A stretch of 64,000 nucleotides of DNA from Bin34 sp963422415. GTDB taxonomy: Bacteria; Chloroflexota; Anaerolineae; Caldilineales; Caldilineaceae. Position numbers and translations under genes: made by a program. Below, in pieces: positions 46,284-54,872 of this stretch. Each line of letters opens with the position of its first letter. Within the stretch, counting starts at the first letter, position 1. The DNA is taken from positions 496,001 through 560,000 of the forward strand of contig OY729430.1 of assembly GCA_963422415.1 (NCBI GenBank), written 5' to 3'. The notes beneath the pieces are model-generated. The model searched no databases, was not told where the DNA came from, and saw nothing but the letters and a program-made list of their open reading frames with translations.

Positions 46284-47426
46284 ATGATCCCTGCCCGACG
46301 CGTTGCCTTGGTGGGTCCTGTACCGCCTTGGCGAGGCGGTATCGTCCAGTACAGCACCCTGCTGGACCGGACCCTGCGCCAACTGGGTCACGAGGTTCTG
46401 CTGATCTCCTTCAGCACCCTGTATCCCGACTGGCTGTATCCGGGCCGCAGCCCCTTGAGCTCGGACCGAAATCCACTGATTCCCCCTCAGCCCCACTTCT
46501 GGCTGCATGGCATGCAGCCCTTCACCTGGCTGGCCACGTTGCTGCGCCTGCGCCGTTGGCGGCCCGACATCCTCGTCCTGCAATGGTGGACCCCTGCCTT
46601 GGCTCCCCTGTTCTGGACGCTGGGTCGGGCGGCCCGCCACTGGTTGCGGATTCCAGTTGTCTGCATCTGCCACAACGTCTTATCCCACGAGCGCACCTGG
46701 TTTGCCCCCCTGGTCGCGCGGTGGGCGCTGCAGAGTGGCCACAGATACCTGGTGCAACGCCCCGCGGAAAAGGAAGCGCTGCTGGATCTGCTGCATCACG
46801 GCGTGGATCCCCGGCAGATCCATGTCCAGGAACATCCCCCGTATCGCCTGCCCCACAATCCGGCTGTTACGCAGGAGCAGGCTCGGCTGCTGCTGGACCT
46901 GCCTAGCTCAGCCAAGATCATCCTCTTCGCGGGTCTGGTGCGCCCTTACAAGGGACTGGCGGATCTGGTATTCTGCCTGCCCCAGGTGTTGCAGCGACAC
47001 CCGGGCGCCCTGCTGATCGTCGCCGGGGAATTCTGGATGTCTATGGACAAGATCAAGACGCTAGTGGCCCGCCTAGGCCTGACGAACCACGTGCGGCTGC
47101 GCAACGGCTATGTATCGAACAAGCAACTGGCCTTGTATCTGCAGGCGTCGTCGCTGCTCTGCGCCCCCTACCGCCAGAACACCGGCAGCGGCTTGGTGGC
47201 GGCCGCCCACAGCTTTCCGGTGGCCATCGTGCGGACCGGAGAGCCGGGAACTGCCCGTCCCTGGGAGGGTCTCTTCGTGGCTGAGCCGGGCAACGTGTCT
47301 GATCTGGCCACCCAAATCTCCCAGGCATTGGCCACAGACACCCCGTGGCGACGCGCGGAAAATCCGGAGCGGGCCTGGCGACAGTTGGCTCAAGCCCTCT
47401 TGCCGGAGGAAGAGACCGGCTCCTAG
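46284..47426 (+). CDS. GT4-family glycosyltransferase
   Basis: 380 residues from ATG 46284. GT-B fold: N-terminal VALVGPVPPWRGGIVQYSTLL (GG-x loop), mid-domain VCICHNVLSHE, C-terminal FAGLVRPYKGL (donor-domain start), the strand ALLIVAGEF, and the donor-site segment LCAPYRQNTGSGLVAAA where the usual Glu-x7-Glu motif is relaxed. Transfers a sugar from a nucleotide donor, probably to a surface glycan or lipid. Its TAG stop shares the CTAG bases with the stop of the converging gene. Confidence 0.88.
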   Translation: MIPARRVALVGPVPPWRGGIVQYSTLLDRTLRQLGHEVLLISFSTLYPDWLYPGRSPLSSDRNPLIPPQPHFWLHGMQPFTWLATLLRLRRWRPDILVLQWWTPALAPLFWTLGRAARHWLRIPVVCICHNVLSHERTWFAPLVARWALQSGHRYLVQRPAEKEALLDLLHHGVDPRQIHVQEHPPYRLPHNPAVTQEQARLLLDLPSSAKIILFAGLVRPYKGLADLVFCLPQVLQRHPGALLIVAGEFWMSMDKIKTLVARLGLTNHVRLRNGYVSNKQLALYLQASSLLCAPYRQNTGSGLVAAAHSFPVAIVRTGEPGTARPWEGLFVAEPGNVSDLATQISQALATDTPWRRAENPERAWRQLAQALLPEEETGS

Positions 47427-48823
47427 TCAACGACCAGCGCCTCGTACATCAGCACGGCCTGCCGATCCACTGGCGCGTCCCGATACGGCAAGTCCTCAAG
47501 CAGTTCGTCGCGCAGATTCAGGACCATGCACTTCAGGGGCTCGTCAAGGGAATGCACAATCATGGCTCCGCTGAAACCGTCCGGCAGTAGACTTTCGCGT
47601 CCTACGTCGAGCAATATGTTGCGCCCGGGCCTGATCATCTTCACGCGCGCGAATTCGTTTGCATACTCGAACACCACTTCCGCGGGCTCAAGGCCCGTAT
47701 TCTGGCAAGAGATCAGGGAACTGAACCCTTCCGCCTTCTTCAGGATCAAGGGAGCGCTCAGCTTGCGCCCTTGGGCGAAGGTGCCGGTATGCACGGCAAA
47801 ACGCTGCGTGTCATATCGGGTCTGCATGGCCATGTGCACGGGCACGTCGCTCTTCACCACCACGGGAGCGACAAAGCCGTCCGGCACAAAGTCGGGAACG
47901 GGCATCCATGCCACTGCGCCAGGGGCCACTTCGGTCTCCACCTGGCCAAAGGGTGGATACTGCGCCGTCACCTGCGCGGGGACCGATCCCGGGTTGAGCA
48001 CCTGCAGATCGGTGGCAAGACCGTGAAAATCCACCAGGCGGCTGGGCCAATGGAACTTGGTGTGGGGCCGTCCGGAAGGCACATAGACCCCCAGGGCCGA
48101 AACATACACGGCCTCGGGATGCCAGGCGGCCCCCTCATTGGCGTCGATATGGAACACCAGCGGCACAATGGGATAGTCCGCAGTCAGCCGGACCCACACG
48201 GCCGGGAGCAGCTGCAGACTGGGGATCTGGCTCAACTCCACGCTGACCGCGGCATGACCCTCCAGAGCTTCGAGGGTCAGTGCATGGACCAGGTCGCCCT
48301 GATCCATGTCCCGAAACTCGAGGCGCACTCGATTCGCCTGCGAAGAGCCGTTCTGCACCACAATGCGACTCAAGACCTCGGTAATCCCCGTATGGGCTTC
48401 CAGCACGTGCCATTCGTTGGAAATGTCGGGGGGCGCCAATCCCGTATAGCCCCCATACAGACGCGAAGTGCGATCGCCATAGAAGAGAATCGATGTCACG
48501 GGTCGAGAGCAGTCCACAATGCCGGAGAACTCCCCGCCCTGCGTGCCCGTCAGGGTCACCAGATCCACGTCCACCACCTGCCGCGGCGGCACATCCACCA
48601 AGTACAGAAAGTCCTCCTCTTGGCTGGAAGTCGTCCTGAGATTCAATTCGCAGTTGGCCATGCGCTGCAGATGCAGATTGTGCAGACGCAGGGTGGCGAA
48701 CCGTTGCGGTGTCTCTTCCGCCTGCGCCTGCAAGGCTCGGGGAGACGGCAGGGCCACGGCCAAGAGGATCAGCAGCGGCATCAGGAGCGACCACCACCTT
48801 CCGAGTCGGGCCCTCCGGCACAC
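47423..48823 (-). CDS. Secreted protein of unknown function with beta-rich repeats
   Basis: 466 residues. The GTG at 48823 is chosen because GGAGG lies just upstream and the next residues form a signal peptide (basic RRARLGRWW then LLMPLLILLAVALPSP, cleavage near LQAQAEE). The mature part is all-beta in character with repeated short segments such as NTGLEPAEVVFEY, NPGSVPAQVTAQY and QNGSSQANRVRLEF. This resembles immunoglobulin-like or cell-wall proteins that carry one module several times. No enzyme motif. Function unknown; probably surface-exposed. Confidence 0.75.
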   Translation of the reverse strand: MCRRARLGRWWSLLMPLLILLAVALPSPRALQAQAEETPQRFATLRLHNLHLQRMANCELNLRTTSSQEEDFLYLVDVPPRQVVDVDLVTLTGTQGGEFSGIVDCSRPVTSILFYGDRTSRLYGGYTGLAPPDISNEWHVLEAHTGITEVLSRIVVQNGSSQANRVRLEFRDMDQGDLVHALTLEALEGHAAVSVELSQIPSLQLLPAVWVRLTADYPIVPLVFHIDANEGAAWHPEAVYVSALGVYVPSGRPHTKFHWPSRLVDFHGLATDLQVLNPGSVPAQVTAQYPPFGQVETEVAPGAVAWMPVPDFVPDGFVAPVVVKSDVPVHMAMQTRYDTQRFAVHTGTFAQGRKLSAPLILKKAEGFSSLISCQNTGLEPAEVVFEYANEFARVKMIRPGRNILLDVGRESLLPDGFSGAMIVHSLDEPLKCMVLNLRDELLEDLPYRDAPVDRQAVLMYEALVVD

Positions 48824-48950
48824 GGCACCCCCTCCAGACTGGTTGCAACCAGCCCGGTGCGGACTTCGTATATTGTTCAAGATTGGATGGATTCCGAGTT
48901 GATATCGTCTGCGGGTTGGGACGGTGAAGTCGCAAGGAGAAATATACAAC

Positions 48951-49799
48951 ATGAACGACCAAGACAATCCTGTCACTGCGGAAGAGACCTCGCCAGCGGT
49001 CGAGATCCCGGATTCTCCCGCCGCGCAGGAATCCACCGCCTCTGAAGCCCCGCCCGTCTCCCGCCGCTGGCTACGTCACCCGGTGAAACGCGTCTTTGGC
49101 GGTGTATGCGGCGGACTGGCGGATTTCCTGAACGTGTCCGAGGGCTTGGTGCGGCTGCTCGCCCTAGGCTTGGTGATCTTCACTGCCGGCACGGCCTTGG
49201 CCCTGTATCTGCTCTTCTGGCTTTTCCTGCCGGTAGGCACGCAAGAGGAAGGGCAGACCGCCGAACCTGCCATTTCCCTGCAAGCCAAGCACGGACGGTG
49301 GTTCGCCTATGGCGTCATCGGCTTCGGGATTGTGCTGTTGGCGGCCAATCTCCGTCTGTTCCAATGGGCCGCCTCTGTGATCCATTCCATAGGGCACATC
49401 GTCCTGGTGCCCAGTCTCTTCATTCTGATTGGCTTCCTGATCCTGCGGCGCTTTCACAACAAGGCCATGCGGCGCGACTTCGAAACCTTCCGTACTCAGG
49501 CCAAGTCGGCTTCCGGCACTGCCCGCCGCTGGAGATCCAATGTGCGCGGCAAGTCTCTGGGGCGGCTGCATCGCAGCCAGCGGGACCGGCTCCTTGCCGG
49601 GGTCTGCGGCGGGTTGGGCGAAATGATGTCCGTGGATCCGTTGCTGATGCGTCTGGCCTATATCATTGTGTCGTTGATGACCGGTGTCTTCTTTATGGCG
49701 GGCCTGTACTTGATCTTGGCGGTGGTGGTGCCGGTGGGCGATCCGAAGGAGCCGGAGGCCGCCACTTCAAATCCTCCCACCCCTTTGGCCACCGCCTAA
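48951..49799 (+). CDS. Protein with two PspC domains
   Basis: 282 residues from ATG 48951 with AAGGAGA 11 bases upstream. An acidic N-terminal tail precedes a first PspC domain (VFGGVCGGLADFLNVSEGLVRL with the following helix ending FLPVG). Two further membrane helices follow, then a basic linker (RSNVRGKSLGRLHRS) and a second PspC domain (LLAGVCGGLGEMMSVDPLLMRL). PspC domains are inner-membrane envelope-stress regulators in enterobacteria and are widely distributed elsewhere with unclear roles. Probably co-transcribed with the small gene 20 bases downstream. Confidence 0.9.
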   Translation: MNDQDNPVTAEETSPAVEIPDSPAAQESTASEAPPVSRRWLRHPVKRVFGGVCGGLADFLNVSEGLVRLLALGLVIFTAGTALALYLLFWLFLPVGTQEEGQTAEPAISLQAKHGRWFAYGVIGFGIVLLAANLRLFQWAASVIHSIGHIVLVPSLFILIGFLILRRFHNKAMRRDFETFRTQAKSASGTARRWRSNVRGKSLGRLHRSQRDRLLAGVCGGLGEMMSVDPLLMRLAYIIVSLMTGVFFMAGLYLILAVVVPVGDPKEPEAATSNPPTPLATA

Positions 49800-49818
49800 G
49801 CGGACAGAGACAGAATCC

Positions 49819-50040
49819 ATGAGAGTTGTCACCCTGATGTTGAGCTTGGCGGTCGGCATGGCCTGCGGCTACCTGATGGGACATCTGCTGGGTCCGGCGC
49901 CGGGCGCCCGCTACGACGCTTCCTACCAGTCCCGTCTGGACCGGGCGCTGGCGGACGGACAGGCCGCCGCCGGCGCCCGGTCCAAGGAATTGTGGGAGGA
50001 GTTCGCTCGCCGCAAGGGTCAGACGCCCTCCGCCAGCTAA
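49819..50040 (+). CDS. Small membrane protein, YtxH-like
   Basis: 73 residues: one N-terminal hydrophobic helix (LMLSLAVGMACGYLMGHLLG) with a glycine-rich end, then a charged alpha-helical tail (SRLDRALADGQAAAGARSK). Short membrane proteins of this layout often accompany PspC genes. 20 bases after the PspC gene. Function unknown. Confidence 0.65.
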   Translation: MRVVTLMLSLAVGMACGYLMGHLLGPAPGARYDASYQSRLDRALADGQAAAGARSKELWEEFARRKGQTPSAS

Positions 50041-50112
50041 GCCCCACCCGGCGCAATCCATACCAGGCTTGAGTCCAACGCTCACAGGCTTGGTTGTATG
50101 GTGTTGGACTCC

Positions 50113-51183
50113 ATGGACGTGCGGCTCTTTGACTATGACCTGCCTGCGGAGTGCATCGCGCAAGAGCCGGTCACTCCCCGGGATGCCAGCCGCCTGCTTG
50201 TACTGCAACGGGACAGCGGAACGGTGACCCATGCCCATTTCCGGGACCTGCCCGACTTCCTGAACGCCCAGGATCTCTTGGTCACGAACGACACGCGCGT
50301 GATTCCCGCTCGGTTGCGAGCGCGCAAGGACACGGGAGGCAGAGCCGACATCACGCTGCTCCGGCCCTTGAATGCAAACCGAACTCAATGGGCCTGCCTC
50401 ATCCGCGGTTCCCAGATACAGGCGGGACGCCGCCTATATCTGCATCGCCCCAACGGTCCGGAGATCCTGTGTGAGGTGCAGGTCGCGGACAGCAGCGGCG
50501 AAAAGACGATCCAGTGCGGTCAACCGCTGGATGTCCGTACCTTGGAGCAACTGGGCCAGTTGCCCCTGCCTCCCTATATCAAGGCATATGAAGGGCCACC
50601 GTCCCGCTACCAGACCGTCTATGCTCGCCGGGCCGGCAGCGTCGCGGCACCCACTGCCGGCTTGCATTTCACGCCCGAGTTGCTGGCCCGCCTAGAGACG
50701 CAAACAGCCGGCATCGCTTCGGTGACGCTGCATGTAGGTCAGGACACCTTCGCCCCGGTGCGCAGCCTGCAAGTGGAGGAACATGATCTGCGCGGGGAAT
50801 ATGCGGAAGTCCCTCCGCGGGTCGTCCAGGCCATCCAGGCGACTCGAGCCCGAGGCGGTCGCGTGGTCTCCGTGGGGACCACCAGCACCCGCACCCTGGA
50901 ATGGGCTGCCCGCCAAGGACATGACGCGCCTTCGACTGTAGCGCAGGTCTCGGGCTGGGCGGATCTATACATATATCCCGGGTTTGCCTTTCAGGTCGTG
51001 GATGTCCTGGTCACCAACCTGCACCTGCCCAAATCCACTCCCATGTTCATGGTCAGCGCCTTTATCGGGATCGCCCACGCGGACCCGAACCAGGGAAGAT
51101 GCATGCTCTTGGAAGCCTACCGGGAAGCCCGGCAGCAAGGATATCGCTTTTACAGCTTTGGGGACGCCATGCTCATCCTGTAG
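50113..51183 (+). CDS. queA: S-adenosylmethionine:tRNA ribosyltransferase-isomerase
   Basis: 356 residues from ATG 50113 (MDVRLFDYDLPAECIAQ); an ATG at 50098 would add five residues. QueA moves the ribosyl group from SAM to 7-aminomethyl-7-deazaguanine in tRNA, forming epoxyqueuosine. Family motifs: DYDLPAECIAQEP, RDASRLLVL, DLLVTNDTRVIPARL, AAPTAGLHFTPELL, SVGTTSTRTLE and the C-terminal TNLHLPKSTPMFMVSAF. Full length. Followed by tmRNA on the same strand. Confidence 0.96.
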   Translation: MDVRLFDYDLPAECIAQEPVTPRDASRLLVLQRDSGTVTHAHFRDLPDFLNAQDLLVTNDTRVIPARLRARKDTGGRADITLLRPLNANRTQWACLIRGSQIQAGRRLYLHRPNGPEILCEVQVADSSGEKTIQCGQPLDVRTLEQLGQLPLPPYIKAYEGPPSRYQTVYARRAGSVAAPTAGLHFTPELLARLETQTAGIASVTLHVGQDTFAPVRSLQVEEHDLRGEYAEVPPRVVQAIQATRARGGRVVSVGTTSTRTLEWAARQGHDAPSTVAQVSGWADLYIYPGFAFQVVDVLVTNLHLPKSTPMFMVSAFIGIAHADPNQGRCMLLEAYREARQQGYRFYSFGDAMLIL

Positions 51184-51256
51184 CGGGATCCGGTCGCAGG
51201 GAAAGCCTGGTTCGTGGCAATGCCGAGTGATCCCGTACCGGAACGGTAAAAAAGTG

Positions 51257-51262
51257 TATAAT
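51257..51262 (+). promoter_or_regulatory. -10 element of the tmRNA promoter
   Basis: A perfect TATAAT, about 55 bases before the mature tmRNA 5' end, in the gap after queA. The -35 region (around 51234-51239) is weak. Processing of a 5' leader by RNase P would release the tmRNA end. Confidence 0.6.
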
Positions 51263-51317
51263 GGATGTAGACAGCGGAGACAAAAGGCCGCTGTCGTGAG
51301 GCGGAATGTCTGCCAAA

Positions 51318-51730
51318 GGGGGTGAATGGTTTTGACGGGGCAGTGAGTCTGTGGACTGCAAGCCGCGGAGCGTGACCGCGTAACAAAACGCAACAACATT
51401 AACTGCCAACAAGAGTGGTTTCAGCTTCGACTTCGGTTTCGCCGCGGCACCCGCCTTCGGCGCAGCTGCGTAGATTCCGAATCAAGCTAACTGGTTCAAC
51501 TAAACCCTGAACCGCGGCCCTCGGGATGTTGCCTACAGGTTCCCGAGACAGCCGTCATACACTGCGGGTTGCTGCAGAGATACTCCGATACCTCTGCTCA
51601 AGACCATCGGATCGTCGGGAGGGGCTGTGTCGCCGAGAGACCCGCCTGCACTAAAACATTCGGTGACTACGCTTGTAGACGTCTTCAGATAGTTGTTTCG
51701 GACGCGGGTTCGATTCCCGCCATCTCCACC
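51318..51730 (+). ncRNA. ssrA: tmRNA
   Basis: 413 nt. The 5' end GGGGGTG pairs with CATCTCC at 51721-51727 to form the alanine-tRNA-like acceptor, followed by ACC (terminal A not encoded). The T-arm GCGGGTTCGATTCCCGC lies just before it. The tag reading frame runs 51405-51473: resume codon GCC, 22 residues beginning ANKSGFSFDFGF and ending in three alanines, stop TAG. tmRNA rescues stalled ribosomes and tags the peptide for degradation. A terminator follows at 51742. The long open frame that crosses this region is spurious. Confidence 0.95.
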
Positions 51731-51741
51731 TTCGCACGAGG

Positions 51742-51780
51742 AAGCCCGTCGGCCAGAGATCTGGAGGCGGGTTTTCTTTT
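51742..51780 (+). terminator. Intrinsic terminator of tmRNA
   Basis: Outer stem AAGCCCGTC (51742-51750) with GGCGGGTTT (51766-51774), 9 bp including two G-U pairs, enclosing a second small hairpin CCAGA/TCTGG. The T tract TTTTCTTTT follows. A convincing rho-independent terminator. Confidence 0.85.
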
Positions 51781-51913
51781 GCCCGCAGAATGGTGCACTC
51801 GGCGCCACTTGCGCGTTCCCCGCCGCCTCTCTGGCAGGACAGGGGGACCTGCTTTCTTGAAATGGACCACTGTTTTATACTTGGACATACCTGCTTGCCG
51901 GAGAGCATTTCGC

Positions 51914-52810
51914 ATGGTCATCAAGGAAGCGTTCCCAGGATCCGCGCGTATCAAGTCCTTTGTGCCTCTGGGGACCGAGTGCCCTCAACGACTCACTGCG
52001 GCTGACATTGCGCAATTCAACACGGAGGGCTACATCTGTCCGCTGGATGTGTACAGCCCCGCGGAAAGTCGCGAGATCACCCGGTACTTTGACGGCCTGC
52101 TGGACTGTGCCATGGCCCAGGGCTGGAACAACTATGGCCTGACCGACTGGCACGCTTCCTGTCCCCACATTCACGACTTGGTAACGGAGACCCGTATTCT
52201 GGACTACCTCCAAGACCTGCTAGGCCCCGATCTGATCTGTTGGAGCACCCACTACTTTGTCAAGCTGCCGGGGGACGGCAAGCGGGTCAGTTGGCATCAG
52301 GACGCCTCGTTCTGGCCCCTCACGCCCAGCAAGACCGTGACCGTGTGGCTGGCCATCGACGACGTGGATGCCGAGAACGCGGCCGTGCAGGTCATTCCCG
52401 GCACCCACCTCATGGGGCAACTGCCCTTCGAGTACAGCGCCACGGAAGAGGAGAACGTCTTGGACCAGACCGTAACCTCGCTGGACGACTTGCCCACCCC
52501 CGTCTGCATGGAAATGCAAGCGGGCCAGATCTCCTTGCACACCGACTGGCTGCTGCACGGCTCGGAACCCAATGGGTCGCAGCGCCGACGCTGCGGTCTC
52601 ACCATGAGGTTCGTTTCGCCCGATGTCCGCAACTTCAACGCGGACAGCCCGGCCGGCCTCATAGCCCGAGGGATGGATCCCGATGGCTATTGGCAGCACG
52701 TTCCGCGGCCCGAACGGGAAACCATCCCCAATCCTCCGCGGCCCGAGGATGACTGGCTGCGTCTGTCCGGCTGGAAAAGGGCCTATGACGCGGCGCGGGA
52801 ATCCGGATAA
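51914..52810 (+). CDS. Phytanoyl-CoA dioxygenase (PhyH) family protein
   Basis: 298 residues from ATG 51914; upstream in-frame sequence is tmRNA and terminator. A 2-oxoglutarate/Fe(II) oxygenase fold: WHQDASFW gives the H-x-D metal pair, SLHTDWLLHGS supplies the distal His, and RRRCGLTMRF provides the Arg for 2-oxoglutarate. PhyH enzymes hydroxylate diverse small molecules in bacteria. It lies ten bases before a sugar ABC permease and may belong to that transport operon. Confidence 0.92.
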   Translation: MVIKEAFPGSARIKSFVPLGTECPQRLTAADIAQFNTEGYICPLDVYSPAESREITRYFDGLLDCAMAQGWNNYGLTDWHASCPHIHDLVTETRILDYLQDLLGPDLICWSTHYFVKLPGDGKRVSWHQDASFWPLTPSKTVTVWLAIDDVDAENAAVQVIPGTHLMGQLPFEYSATEEENVLDQTVTSLDDLPTPVCMEMQAGQISLHTDWLLHGSEPNGSQRRRCGLTMRFVSPDVRNFNADSPAGLIARGMDPDGYWQHVPRPERETIPNPPRPEDDWLRLSGWKRAYDAARESG

Positions 52811-52819
52811 GACCGCCCC

Positions 52820-53761
52820 ATGGCTACCGCCGCATCTCCATTGCCGCGTCCGGTTCTGCCCCGCTCCCGCGGCAGAACCGGACGTCAGCGGCGCAACTTG
52901 ATTGCCGGCTACGCCTTTCTCATTCCCAATCTGGCGGGAGTGCTGGTCTTCAGTCTCTTTCCCATCGCCACCACATTGTACTTGACCTTTACCGCATGGG
53001 ATCTGTCTAGCACGCCCCAGTTCACGGGCCTGCAGAATTTCATCACGATGGTCCAGGACGACCTGTTCTGGAAAACTATCGGCAACACCTTCTATTACAC
53101 CTTCGTGGCCGTGCCGGTCGCCGTGTTTCTGGCTTTCTGGCTGGCTCTGCTGCTGGATCGCAAGATGAAAGGGGTCCTCTCGTTCCGGGTCATCTACTTC
53201 CTGCCCCACGTGACCTTGACCGTGGCCGCGTCCATCGTCTGGGCCTGGATTTTCCAGCCCGAATACGGTCTCATCAACTATGCCCTCAGCCACATCAACA
53301 TTGACGGGCCCTACTGGCTCACGGACAGCCGCTGGGCCATGATTTCCATCATTATCATGAGCAACTGGAAGGGCATCGGCTATGCCATGCTGATCTTTCT
53401 GGCGGGCCTGCAGGGCATTCCCCCGGAACTGCTGGATGCCGCGACCGTGGACGGAGCCACGCCCTGGCGCAAGCTGCGCCACGTGAAGGCGCCGCTGCTC
53501 ACTCCCACGATCTTCTTTGTCCTGACCACCTCCTTCATCGGTGCCTTCCAAGCCTTCGATCAATTCATGATCATGACCCAGGGTGGGCCGGCCTTCGCCA
53601 CCACGCCGCTGGTCCTCTACATCTATCAGAAGGGCTTCAACCAGTTCTACATGGGATACGCCACCAGCATGGCCACCATCCTGTTCCTTTGCATTCTGGC
53701 CTTCACCCTGTTTCAGTGGCAAATTGCCAACCGCTGGGTGTACGGCTTCGACATGGAATGA
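52820..53761 (+). CDS. Sugar ABC transporter permease, MalF type (second set)
   Basis: 313 residues. A basic N-terminal tail (RSRGRTGRQRRN) precedes six membrane helices (IAGYAFLIPNLAGVLVFSLF first). EAA loop LLDAATVDGATPWRKLRHVKAP. Ends RWVYGFDME. Ten bases after PhyH and coupled by ATGA overlap to the MalG-type gene. CUT1-type sugar importer without an ATPase. Confidence 0.94.
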   Translation: MATAASPLPRPVLPRSRGRTGRQRRNLIAGYAFLIPNLAGVLVFSLFPIATTLYLTFTAWDLSSTPQFTGLQNFITMVQDDLFWKTIGNTFYYTFVAVPVAVFLAFWLALLLDRKMKGVLSFRVIYFLPHVTLTVAASIVWAWIFQPEYGLINYALSHINIDGPYWLTDSRWAMISIIIMSNWKGIGYAMLIFLAGLQGIPPELLDAATVDGATPWRKLRHVKAPLLTPTIFFVLTTSFIGAFQAFDQFMIMTQGGPAFATTPLVLYIYQKGFNQFYMGYATSMATILFLCILAFTLFQWQIANRWVYGFDME

Positions 53762-54645
53762 CCCGCATGGCCGCCTATCCTTCCAAAAGCGCCCCGCCCC
53801 GCCCGCTGGGATCCATGCGAGCCCGGATCCTGGGCGATGCCGGAGCGTGGACCCTGCTCGGGCTGGGCAGCATCGTCATGCTCATCCCGTTCCTGTGGAT
53901 GGCGCTCATGTCGGTCAAGTCGCTGGACGAGGTCTATACCTTTCCGCCGATCATCTTCCCCCGTGAATGGTTGTTTTCCAACTACCTGGAAGTCTGGGAC
54001 CAAGTGCCGGTGGCCCGCTTCTTCGCCAACAGCTCTCTGGTGTCGGCGCTGGTCACGTTGGGGGTGCTCCTGACATCCAGTCTGGGCGGCTATTCCTTTG
54101 CGCGCATCGATTACCCGGGACGCAACACCATCTTCCTGATGTATCTCTCCACCATGATGATCCCCTTTGCGGTCATCATGATCCCGCTCTTCGTGCAAAT
54201 GCGCCTCTTCGGCTGGGTCAACAGTCTGGCCGCCCTGATTGTGCCCGGTCTCTTCAGCGCCTGGGGCACGTTCCTGATGCGTCAATTCATGCTGGCCATT
54301 CCCAAGGAACTGGAAGAGGCGGCGGAAATCGACGGCTGCAACCATCTGCGCGTCTACGCCCAGATCATCCTGCCGCTGTGCAAGCCTGTGATGGCCACTC
54401 TGGCCATTTTCACTTTCATGGGGGTCTGGAACGACTTTCTGTGGCCCCTGATCATGATCTCCTCGCGGGACAAAAAGACTTTGCCCCTGGGGCTGGCCAG
54501 TTTCCAGCAGCGAGTCTCGCTCAATACCCCCTGGCATCTGGTCATGGCCTTGGCCGTAGTCAGTGTCCTGCCCATTCTGATCATTTTCATCTTGGGCCAG
54601 AAGCATTACGTGCGTGGCATCGTCACCTCTGGGCTCAAGGGATAG
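53758..54645 (+). CDS. Sugar ABC transporter permease, MalG type (second set)
   Basis: 295 residues. ATG 53758 overlaps the MalF-type stop as ATGA. Six membrane helices; EAA loop ELEEAAEIDGCNHLRVYAQIILP; the C-terminus is VRGIVTSGLKG. Works with the permease upstream and the binding protein at 54873. Very similar in layout to the importer at 19.2-22.4 kb but in a different gene order. Confidence 0.94.
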   Translation: MTRMAAYPSKSAPPRPLGSMRARILGDAGAWTLLGLGSIVMLIPFLWMALMSVKSLDEVYTFPPIIFPREWLFSNYLEVWDQVPVARFFANSSLVSALVTLGVLLTSSLGGYSFARIDYPGRNTIFLMYLSTMMIPFAVIMIPLFVQMRLFGWVNSLAALIVPGLFSAWGTFLMRQFMLAIPKELEEAAEIDGCNHLRVYAQIILPLCKPVMATLAIFTFMGVWNDFLWPLIMISSRDKKTLPLGLASFQQRVSLNTPWHLVMALAVVSVLPILIIFILGQKHYVRGIVTSGLKG

Positions 54646-54872
54646 GGCCCTCTCCAGCCCGCGCGCCCGATCCTTGCCGCTGCACGCCTCTCATACCGCA
54701 GAGGGGAAGCGCGCAGCCTGTTTGGCAACAAATTCAAGTACGGATACCATTGGGTTCCGCGCGTGCAGAACCGTCATCGCTACAGAGGATCGCGTCTTTG
54801 TCAAGCCGTGAATCTCGCCTGCACTGGCGCTGCGCACATTGGTTGTCACAGTTTGCAAAGGAGCAACGAGAC

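Noticed and set aside
47423..47426. Shared CTAG as a regulatory site
   Set aside because: It is simply the two convergent TAG stop codons overlapping; no further symmetry around it.
51569..51913. In-frame extension of the PhyH gene to 51569
   Set aside because: It runs through the tmRNA acceptor half and its terminator; the ATG at 51914 gives a normal PhyH N-terminus.
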